NCBI GenBank assembly: GCA_958436475.1
Contig: CAUBKG010000071.1
Location: 1 to 8,563, forward strand
Reading direction: 5' to 3'
From: an uncultured Clostridia bacterium
GTDB lineage: Bacteria; Bacillota; Clostridia; Oscillospirales; Acutalibacteraceae
DNA length: 8,563 nt
In this document: in pieces, positions 1 through 5,406 of the stretch
Layout: each line of letters opens with the position of its first letter
How positions within the stretch are numbered: the first letter of the stretch is position 1
The notes under the pieces: generated by a model
Told to the model about the DNA's origin: nothing
Seen by the model: the letters and a program-made list of their open reading frames with translations, nothing else
Database searches by the model: none
Made by a program: the position numbers and the translations under genes

Positions 1-1
1 A

Positions 2-1585
2 TTATTTACTTCTGTGGTAAAGCACTTCTCCCTCGCGTATCGTGGCGAGCACGGCAATCTCCTTTATCTCTTCCGGAGGGACCTTCAGCGGATTGCGGTC
101 GAGAAGGACGAGGTTGGCTTTTTTGCCCTCTCTAATCGTCCCTTTCTCCTTCTCTTCGAAATACTGGTAGGCGGCGTTTGCCGTAACGCCCCGGAGGGCT
201 TCTTCAGCGCTCACCCGTTCGCCTCCGCCGAGGAGGACCCCCTCCTTCGTTCGGCGGTTTACGGCGCACCACACGGTTTGCAGCATATCGGGCGGGAGCA
301 CCGGCGTATCCTGGTGGAGCGTAAAGGGGATGCCGCAGGATGCGGCGCTCCGAAGCGGGCTGATGCCTTCGGCGCGAGCGCCGAGGTTTTTCCGGTGCGT
401 ATCGCCCCAGTGGTAAAGATGCGCCGCAAAAAAGGAGGGGATCATGCCGAGGGGCTTCATGCGTTCCAGCTGGTCCGGGCGCACGGTCTGCGCGTGGATC
501 ATCACCGGGCGGACGGCCTGCACCGCTTTATCGTCACCATACGCTTCACAGGCGGCGATATACTGTGCGGCGGCTGCGTTTCCGTTGCAGTGCGCCAGCA
601 GCTGGCGCTTTTCCTCCACCGCCTTTTGAACGAGCCCGCGCACCCGCTCATCCGGATGGACGGGATAACCGCGGTATTCCCTCTCCCCTTCATAGGGCTC
701 GGTCATCCAGGCGGTTTTGCCCTGGGGGGAGCCGTCCAGCAATATCTTATAGCCTCCGAGCTTCAGCCGGTCCCTGTAGTTCACGGCGTATTTTCCGTAT
801 TCCTCAAAAAGGCCGGCGTGTTCGTTTTCATCCACATAGCAGACGACGTCTAGCTTCAGCCTGCCGTTTTCCGCAAGCCAATCGAGCATTTTCATCTGCC
901 CGGGCTGCACCCGCCCCTCCTGCGCGGTGGTGATGCCGTAGGAAAGGTAAATATCCTGTGCGCGTTCGAACTGCTCCGCCAGCTGGCCGAGGTCCGGCTC
1001 GGGCACCCGGGAGGTCATGGAAATAAACGCGTTTTCCTCGAGGTAGCCGGTGGGTTTGCCCTGCCCGTCCCTTCCGATGCGGCCGCCCTCCGGGTCGGGG
1101 GTATCGCGTGTGATGCCGAGCTCATGCAGGGCCGCTGTGTTGGCGGCGCCCATATGGCCCGACGCATTGGCGATGAGCACCGGATTCTCCGGCGCGGCGC
1201 GGTCGAGCAATTCGCGCGTGGGATGGATTTTCTCCCGCAAGGAATTGTGATCGTAGCCGAAGCCGACGACCCATTGGCCCGGCTTTTTATGAGATGCTTC
1301 ACAAAACCGGCGGACGGCTGCGGCGATCTCATCGAAGCTCCGGGCATCCGCGAGGGAAACGAAGCCGAGCGAGCTCGCAAACGAAAGGATATGGCTGTGT
1401 GGGTCGAGAAACGAGGGCAGGAGTGTTTTCCCCTGCAGATCGATGCGCTCCGCTTTGGGTGCCAGCGCTTCCGCGTCCATGAGGCTGCCCGCCGCGGCAA
1501 TGCGCCCGCTGCGGACCAGCACCGCCTCACAGGCGGTATCCTCCATCGTGATGATATCGCCGCCGTAAAATATTGTTTCTGTCAT
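2..1585 (-). CDS. YtcJ-like metal-dependent amidohydrolase (amidohydrolase 3 family)
   Basis: This 527-aa protein is a probable cytoplasmic metal-dependent hydrolase of the amidohydrolase superfamily, YtcJ-like branch; these act on C-N bonds of small amides, but the substrate is not deducible. The expected metal-site residues are all visible: H63 and H65 in FLDPHSHIL, K280 in GGYKILLDGSPQGKTA, H332 in LLAHCNGN, H364 in MIHAQTV and D426 in LHQDTPV. A small beta-sandwich made from both termini (about 1-58 and 480-527, with KGTIREGKKANLVLLDRNPL) brackets the barrel, as usual for the family. The length is normal. The ATG at 1585 is preceded by an AAGGGGG-type ribosome binding site. The gene starts 16 nt after the TraX-family gene, so it is probably last or near last in the leftward operon. 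There is no signal peptide. The family is certain; calling it a formamidase, imidase or similar would be a guess. Confidence 0.93.
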   Translation of the reverse strand: MTETIFYGGDIITMEDTACEAVLVRSGRIAAAGSLMDAEALAPKAERIDLQGKTLLPSFLDPHSHILSFASSLGFVSLADARSFDEIAAAVRRFCEASHKKPGQWVVGFGYDHNSLREKIHPTRELLDRAAPENPVLIANASGHMGAANTAALHELGITRDTPDPEGGRIGRDGQGKPTGYLEENAFISMTSRVPEPDLGQLAEQFERAQDIYLSYGITTAQEGRVQPGQMKMLDWLAENGRLKLDVVCYVDENEHAGLFEEYGKYAVNYRDRLKLGGYKILLDGSPQGKTAWMTEPYEGEREYRGYPVHPDERVRGLVQKAVEEKRQLLAHCNGNAAAAQYIAACEAYGDDKAVQAVRPVMIHAQTVRPDQLERMKPLGMIPSFFAAHLYHWGDTHRKNLGARAEGISPLRSAASCGIPFTLHQDTPVLPPDMLQTVWCAVNRRTKEGVLLGGGERVSAEEALRGVTANAAYQYFEEKEKGTIREGKKANLVLLDRNPLKVPPEEIKEIAVLATIREGEVLYHRSK

Positions 1586-1601
1586 GCAAAAGCCCCCTTT
1601 G

Positions 1602-2318
1602 CTAACTAGCGTTCCCTGCCGCCGGCAAATAAACAGAAATCAGCCACAGAAGAAACAGGTGACTGGGGTAATACACATAAAAAACAAACTTCGGCGCGCG
1701 GCCCTTTTCCCCTCCATACGCCCGGAGAAGGGGAAGCGCCAGCAGCACGCCGAGGGCGCAGAGGCTGTATATCGGCCCCGCGCCAAGCAGGAAATAGTTT
1801 CCCGCCGCCAAAACCGCCAGGGGAAAAAGAAGCTGCCTCTTTTCCCGGCACAGGCCGAATAAAACGACCGAAAGCACGCCGAACATGCCCCAATCGAACC
1901 AAAAGCCCGCAAGTACGAGGACGGCAGCTGTGAAGACTCCGGCGCGCCGGTTCGGGCACCGCTTCACCGCGGAAAGGGCCAGCACGCCGAGCAGCAGGGT
2001 AAACAGCACGTTATTGCGCAGTCCGTCTCCAAACGCGAAATAGACCGGGGCAACGGAAACGAGGCCGAATAGGAGCAGCCGGCCGGCATACCGCAGCAGG
2101 CAGGAGGTATGCTTCGCCCCTTGCGCCGCAAGAAACGCAAAAACAGGGAAGGCCGCCCTACCGATCAGATGCAGGAAAAAGGACGCCGCCGGATACTCCT
2201 CTGCCGGCAGAAACATCCACGCGGCGTGGTCGAGCGTCATGGCGGCGAGCGCCGCCCATTTGAGCGCTGTGGCGGTGAGGCCTCCGGCGCTCTTACGGCT
2301 GTTTTCCTGCCCCTGCAT
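1602..2318 (-). CDS. TraX-family integral membrane protein
   Basis: This 238-aa, very hydrophobic protein has about six to eight predicted membrane segments and resembles the TraX family. The founding member acetylates the N-terminus of F pilin in conjugative plasmids; chromosomal relatives in Bacillota are common and have no settled role. Family-typical features are LKWAALAAMTLDHAAWMF (19-36, with the D30-H31 pair), IGRAAFPVFAFLAAQG (52-67), the NNVLFTLLLG segment (102-111) and a C-terminal VYYPSHLFLLWLI stretch (215-227, with the H220 often seen in this family). The ATG at 2318 has an AGGAGG site 7 nt upstream. It lies 70 nt after the 132-aa gene and 16 nt before the amidohydrolase gene, so it probably shares the operon. 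No conjugation genes are nearby, so a role in pilin acetylation here is unlikely; acetylation of another surface molecule is possible but unproven. Confidence 0.85.
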   Translation of the reverse strand: MQGQENSRKSAGGLTATALKWAALAAMTLDHAAWMFLPAEEYPAASFFLHLIGRAAFPVFAFLAAQGAKHTSCLLRYAGRLLLFGLVSVAPVYFAFGDGLRNNVLFTLLLGVLALSAVKRCPNRRAGVFTAAVLVLAGFWFDWGMFGVLSVVLFGLCREKRQLLFPLAVLAAGNYFLLGAGPIYSLCALGVLLALPLLRAYGGEKGRAPKFVFYVYYPSHLFLLWLISVYLPAAGNAS

Positions 2319-2388
2319 CCGGAGCCCTCCTTTTCACTTTCAACAGGTAGGCCGCATCACGCCGGCTTACCCCCCGGGCATTTTCACA

Positions 2389-2787
2389 CTACCGGATCAC
2401 AATGGTTCGGCACTGTTCCCTTTTCGCCGCCGCTTCGTTAAAAGAGCGGGCCGGGGGAACGAGCGCGGGGCTCGGCTCGCCCGATGCTCCAAAGGCGCTT
2501 GCGCGGCCGTCTGTAACAAGGAACAGATCTGCCTCGAGCAGGCGGCCGAGGGCGCGGGCGGCTTCCACTAAATTTTCCCGGGTGAAAAAATTGGCGTAGA
2601 TAGTGTAAAGCCCTTCTCCTGTGCAGCAAAGGAGAAAAGCGGGAGAAGACGCCTCTTTCCCGGCAGGACCGCATTCCGCCGGCAAAAGCGGCTCCGCCTT
2701 GCGGCGCGCAAGCAGGGCCGTGCAGGCTCTCAACACCTCGCGTTCCTCTCCATACCGGATCATGAGGCAGACCGGTTCGTTGCCCAT
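2389..2787 (-). CDS. Unrecognised 132-aa cytoplasmic protein
   Basis: I do not recognise this family. The protein is 132 aa with the start at the ATG at 2787, chosen because GAGG (in GAGAGGAAT) lies 9 nt upstream; an in-frame ATG at 2829 would overlap the end of the preceding gene and has no ribosome binding site. There is no signal peptide or membrane helix. An alpha/beta pattern is suggested: a strand (VCLMIRY, 6-12), a helix (EEREVLRACTALLARRKAE), a strand with two cysteines (AFLLCCTGEGLYTIYA), a helix (TRENLVEAARALGRLLEA) and a strand ending in a small loop (LFLVTDGRA). The C-terminal 35 residues look less ordered, rich in Pro and Ala, then basic. It begins 31 nt after the acetyltransferase gene and precedes the TraX-family gene by 70 nt, so it is probably co-transcribed. 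Reality as a gene is supported by the ribosome binding site and spacing. Confidence 0.7.
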   Translation of the reverse strand: MGNEPVCLMIRYGEEREVLRACTALLARRKAEPLLPAECGPAGKEASSPAFLLCCTGEGLYTIYANFFTRENLVEAARALGRLLEADLFLVTDGRASAFGASGEPSPALVPPARSFNEAAAKREQCRTIVIR

Positions 2788-2818
2788 ATTTTTATTCCTC
2801 TCTTTCCTCGTTACGCCG

Positions 2819-4030
2819 TTAAAATGCATCGTTTAGCCAAACGCTCTGCCGACCGAAGGCCGCAAAAAAGCGTTCCGGCTGCCTGCCGAAGGAAACGCCC
2901 GGGCAGCACCGGAGCGCTTCGGCGGACGCTTCCGCCGTGCCGAACAAAAAGCGGGCGAGCAGCGATACCGGCAGGCGGATATCGGAGCGGGACGCAGACG
3001 GAAGCTTATGCACCCGCCCCCTCCCGTTTTCATAAACCACATGATACGTCCCCTCGTTCCAGGGAAGAAAATCCTCCACCGCCAGAACGAACTCGCCGCT
3101 CCCTGCGTACCGGGCGAGGGAAAGGGCGCGCGGCACATCGACCACGCGCGCCATCGCCCCGCGGCGGATGGTTTTGTTCACGAGGGTGTATTCATTTAAA
3201 ATCCAGGTGAGGGGCGTATCCTGCGGGAGCCCCGTAAAGCGGAGGCGGTGGGCGGGATTCTCCAGCAGGCGGACCGCGCCGAGTGCGTGGAGCAGCGCTT
3301 CCGGGCTGCAAAAGCAAAGCTCGAACACCACGAGGGCATCTTCCTCCATCCGGCAGGCGAGATATGCCTCCGGCCCCCGCTCCCCCTCGATGAGATACAC
3401 ATACTGTTTCTCCCGCTTCGGGCAGAAGGAAAGGCGGCGCTTCCAGAGCGTGCCCTCCGGCATGGGAACAGCCCCGGAGGGGCATGCGGCCCTGTTCCGG
3501 TTGAGCGCGCCGAAGCGGCCCTTGGCAAACGCATCGTAAATCTCCCGGAGGGGCAAGGCTCCTTCCTCTTCCAAAAGCAGGCGAAAACGGGGCCATGCGG
3601 GAATTTCCCGGAGTGCGAGGAAGTTTGTTTCCAGCTCCAGCGGCTCGTGCACCAGCTCATAGCCGAAGCGGCGGTAAAAGCCGTTGTGGAAGGGATAAAG
3701 GTAGCTGAATACCTCGCCCTGTTCCTTCATCCGCCGAAGCGCGTGGTGAAACAGCTCGCGGGAATAGCCCCGCCCGCGGTACTGCGGAAAGGTGGCCACA
3801 TCCCCCACGCCGTTCGACGGCACCCACTGCCCCGCGAAGCGGCTTTCAAAATGATACACCGCAAGCTGGCTCATGAGCGTTTCGCCGTTGTCCTCAAACG
3901 CTCCGTAATGGTCGGCATAGAAGAAGGGGCTCTCCCGGCTTCCCTCTGTTTCCAGAGTCATGCCGAAGGCGACAGCGTCCAGGAGCTCATATTTTCCCTG
4001 CTCATCGTTCCGGAAATCACGCATAATCAT
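2819..4030 (-). CDS. Eis-like GNAT N-acetyltransferase with C-terminal SCP2-like domain
   Basis: This 403-aa cytoplasmic protein matches the Eis-like layout: an N-terminal GNAT domain (about 1-140), a second degenerate GNAT-like domain (about 145-285) and a C-terminal SCP2-like domain (about 290-403, starting at ARVVDVPRAL). The acetyl-CoA loop is clear in VATFPQYRGRGYSRELF (78-94), with the R-G-R-G core at 85-88. In mycobacterial Eis a tyrosine acts as general acid and the C-terminal phenylalanine carboxylate as general base. Here Y119 in GFYRRFGYE and the terminal F403 sit in the matching places, so the enzyme is probably active. Eis proteins acetylate amines, including aminoglycosides and protein lysines; this substrate is unknown. 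The ATG at 4030 has GGAGG 9 nt upstream (4040-4044), inside the HAD gene, and overlaps its end by 14 nt, which suggests translational coupling. Confidence 0.9.
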   Translation of the reverse strand: MIMRDFRNDEQGKYELLDAVAFGMTLETEGSRESPFFYADHYGAFEDNGETLMSQLAVYHFESRFAGQWVPSNGVGDVATFPQYRGRGYSRELFHHALRRMKEQGEVFSYLYPFHNGFYRRFGYELVHEPLELETNFLALREIPAWPRFRLLLEEEGALPLREIYDAFAKGRFGALNRNRAACPSGAVPMPEGTLWKRRLSFCPKREKQYVYLIEGERGPEAYLACRMEEDALVVFELCFCSPEALLHALGAVRLLENPAHRLRFTGLPQDTPLTWILNEYTLVNKTIRRGAMARVVDVPRALSLARYAGSGEFVLAVEDFLPWNEGTYHVVYENGRGRVHKLPSASRSDIRLPVSLLARFLFGTAEASAEALRCCPGVSFGRQPERFFAAFGRQSVWLNDAF

Positions 4031-4682
4031 GCTTATCAGCCTCCAAAAGGGGAATTACCTCGTCGAGTGAATCCACCAGGGCGTATAAAAGCGGCTCGAT
4101 CTCGGCCGTGGGCAAAACGAGGTCGGGCACCATCACCGGCTTCATCCCCGCGCTGTACGCCGAGCAGATGCCGCCGAGCGAATCCTCCAGCGCCATGCAT
4201 TCCTCCGGCGCGAGCAAAAGCGCCTCCGCGGCCTTTTGGTAAATATCCGGCGCGGGCTTGCCATGGCGGATGGAATCGCCTGTGATGATTTCGTCAAAAT
4301 ACCCGCCGACGCCTGCCTTTTCCAGATACCAAAGCACCATCGGACGGTTGGAGGAGGTCGCCATGGCGGCGCGGTATCCGTTTGCCTTGAGGTATCCGAG
4401 CAACGGGACCAGCCCCCTTTTGAGAGGGACCCCCTGCTCCTCGATCGTTTTCCTCATGTATTCTCCCCAGTGCCGGAAGCACCGGTCGAAATCAAACTGC
4501 TCGCCGAAACGGCCCTTTAAAAACTGCCGGAGGCCCTCCTGGTTCATCCCGAGCATCTGCCTCACCACATGCTCGCCAATATCCACATGAAGCTGCCGGC
4601 CGCCGTATTCCCATGCCTTCAGGCCCAGCCGTTCGGTATCGAACATGAGGCCGTCCATATCAAAAACGAGTGCGCGTATCAT
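4017..4682 (-). CDS. HAD-superfamily hydrolase, beta-phosphoglucomutase/phosphatase-like
   Basis: This 221-aa cytoplasmic protein is a HAD-superfamily enzyme of the beta-phosphoglucomutase/sugar-phosphatase type. All four motifs are present: motif I FDMDGLMFD (7-15, nucleophile D8 and acid/base D10), motif II MATSS (107-111), motif III GKPAPD (141-146, K142) and motif IV ALEDSLGG (164-171, E166 and D167). A helical cap lies between motif I and motif II (about 16-85), as in subfamily I. It probably hydrolyses or isomerises a small phosphorylated metabolite, but the substrate cannot be read from sequence. The start at 4682 is preferred over an in-frame ATG at 4784, because the extended 34 residues would span the promoter at 4720-4728 and are not HAD-like, while an AAGGGA-type site precedes 4682. 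It is the first gene of the leftward operon and overlaps the Eis-like gene by 14 nt. Confidence 0.92.
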   Translation of the reverse strand: MIRALVFDMDGLMFDTERLGLKAWEYGGRQLHVDIGEHVVRQMLGMNQEGLRQFLKGRFGEQFDFDRCFRHWGEYMRKTIEEQGVPLKRGLVPLLGYLKANGYRAAMATSSNRPMVLWYLEKAGVGGYFDEIITGDSIRHGKPAPDIYQKAAEALLLAPEECMALEDSLGGICSAYSAGMKPVMVPDLVLPTAEIEPLLYALVDSLDEVIPLLEADKHDYA

Positions 4683-4704
4683 CAAAGCTTCCCTTCTTTT
4701 CCCT

Positions 4705-4718
4705 GCTGTATTCACAGC
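4705..4718. promoter_or_regulatory. Palindrome at predicted start of HAD operon transcript
   Basis: GCTGT-ATTC-ACAGC is a perfect 5-bp inverted repeat with a 4-nt spacer. It lies directly downstream of the -10 hexamer and covers the predicted start site around 4713. It could be an operator for a small repressor or a short RNA hairpin at the 5' end of the message. No regulator is recognised. Confidence 0.3.
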
Positions 4719-4719
4719 T

Positions 4720-4728
4720 ATTATAGCA
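4720..4728 (-). promoter_or_regulatory. Extended -10 promoter of the five-gene leftward operon
   Basis: On the minus strand this reads TGC-TATAAT, a perfect -10 hexamer with the TGn extension. No good -35 is found at 16-18 nt spacing (best is GTGTAC at 17), which fits an extended -10 promoter. Transcription would start near 4713, giving a leader of about 31 nt before the HAD start at 4682. Confidence 0.7.
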
Positions 4729-4779
4729 TACCCGGCCCTCAAGTACACCCGTGAAAAAGCGGAACCTTTCCCCCCCTGC

Positions 4780-4792
4780 ACCATAGTATGGT
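4780..4792. repeat. 13-bp perfect palindrome in divergent intergenic region
   Basis: ACCATAGTATGGT has 6-bp arms around a central G. It sits between the leftward promoter and the rightward 122-aa gene, where an operator for divergent control might lie. A 6-bp-arm palindrome is expected once or twice by chance in a window of this size, so the assignment is weak. Confidence 0.2.
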
Positions 4793-4795
4793 AAT

Positions 4796-4830
4796 GGGCC
4801 GCGGCTCAAAAATTGCCTTCGCTGCGGCCC
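4796..4830 (+). repeat. Inverted repeat (10-bp stem) upstream of the 122-aa gene
   Basis: The arms at 4796-4805 (GGGCCGCGGC) and 4821-4830 (GCTGCGGCCC) can pair over 10 bp, with one G-U pair in the plus-strand RNA and a 15-nt loop. Neither strand has a T-tract after it, so it is not an intrinsic terminator. It may be a leader hairpin for the rightward gene; function unknown. Confidence 0.35.
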
Positions 4831-4880
4831 GCAAAAATCCTCCCCACGATGGGATGCTTTTGCCGCAGGTAAAGCTGAAT

Positions 4881-4885
4881 GGAGG
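4881..4885 (+). promoter_or_regulatory. Ribosome binding site deciding the start at 4890
   Basis: GGAGG lies 4 nt before the ATG at 4890. The spacing is short, but no comparable site precedes the upstream in-frame ATGs at 4788 and 4794, so 4890 is the preferred start of the membrane-anchored protein. Confidence 0.65.
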
Positions 4886-4889
4886 TTCT

Positions 4890-5258
4890 ATGCTGGAGAT
4901 CATTGCGGCGATATTTTCCCTGGTCCTGATCTTTTTGGGATTCTGTTATCTGATTCGCCTCGTGAACCTTGCCTTTCTCAAATCAGACCCGCAGAAAGCG
5001 ATGTATCTTCTGATACCGCTCGACGGCCCGGCCGATGATATCGAGCTGACGCTCCGTTCCGCTGAATCGGAAGCCGGATTTCTCGGACACAACCGTATTG
5101 CCGGCGTGATCGCCGTGGACTACGGGCTTTCGGATGAGGCAAGGGATATCTGCTCCTGCGTGATGCGCGAACACGAGGATCTGATCGTCTGCCGCCCGGA
5201 TGAGCTGGAAACGATTCTGTTCCGGAGAAAAACCGGCGAAAAGCAAGGGAAAACATAA
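4890..5258 (+). CDS. Unrecognised 122-aa protein with one N-terminal membrane helix
   Basis: I do not recognise this family. The protein is 122 aa from the ATG at 4890, which has GGAGG 4 nt upstream and puts a hydrophobic helix right at the N-terminus (about 3-24, LEIIAAIFSLVLIFLGFCYLI). This is more like a membrane anchor than a cleaved signal, as no cleavage motif follows. The remaining soluble part begins with a strand (MYLLIPLDG, 38-46), a helical acidic segment (ADDIELTLRSAESEAGFL), a strand with IAVDYGL, a helix containing two cysteines (DEARDICSCVMREHE), a strand (LIVCRPDEL) and a basic tail. The alternation of strands and helices resembles a small alpha/beta fold, with the tail probably in the cytoplasm. 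It lies just upstream of the recD2 promoter, on the same strand. Its own promoter is not obvious. An in-frame extension back to 4788 is possible but not protein-like. Confidence 0.75.
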   Translation: MLEIIAAIFSLVLIFLGFCYLIRLVNLAFLKSDPQKAMYLLIPLDGPADDIELTLRSAESEAGFLGHNRIAGVIAVDYGLSDEARDICSCVMREHEDLIVCRPDELETILFRRKTGEKQGKT

Positions 5259-5269
5259 CGTACGTCTCA

Positions 5270-5298
5270 TTGAAAAAGAGCGGGCCGTGTATTATACT
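5270..5298 (+). promoter_or_regulatory. SigA-type promoter of recD2-comFC
   Basis: TTGAAA (5270-5275) and TATACT (5293-5298) are separated by exactly 17 nt, close to the vegetative sigma factor consensus. Transcription should start near 5305, leaving a leader of about 100 nt before the recD2 start. The promoter begins 12 nt after the stop codon of the 122-aa gene, so recD2-comFC can be expressed independently of it. Confidence 0.8.
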
Positions 5299-5358
5299 TA
5301 TAAGGTATCATAATTTTTCATTGTTTCCCTTTCCCCTGTAAATGTAAACTGACGTGCC

Positions 5359-5391
5359 GGCGCAGGCGGGCCTTCGGGTTCCGTCTGCGCC
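5359..5391 (+). promoter_or_regulatory. Leader hairpin with cUUCGg tetraloop before recD2
   Basis: The arms at 5359-5369 and 5381-5391 pair over 11 bp (one G-U). The interior continues as C-C paired with G-G around a TTCG tetraloop (5371-5378), one of the most stable RNA loop types. The hairpin ends 15 nt before the ATG at 5407. It is followed by GGTTGCAG rather than a T-tract, so it is not an intrinsic terminator. It may affect translation start or stability of the recD2 message; there is no match to a riboswitch class that I know. Confidence 0.55.
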
Positions 5392-5406
5392 CGGTTGCAG
5401 CAAAGG

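Noticed and set aside
14..853. 279-codon open frame on the plus strand
   Set aside because: It is antisense to the amidohydrolase gene, whose catalytic residues are all in the minus-strand frame. Long antisense frames are common in GC-rich DNA, and the translation resembles no family.
3248..4285. 345-codon open frame on the plus strand
   Set aside because: It runs antisense across both the Eis-like and HAD genes and has no recognisable motif; it is a composition shadow.
4683..4784. 34-residue N-terminal extension of the HAD protein
   Set aside because: It would be encoded upstream of and across the TGC-TATAAT promoter, lacks HAD similarity, and the HAD core begins normally at MIRALVFDMDG.
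4788..4889. 34-residue N-terminal extension of the 122-aa membrane protein
   Set aside because: It has no ribosome binding site and overlaps the inverted repeat; the GGAGG at 4881 marks the start at 4890 just before the membrane helix.
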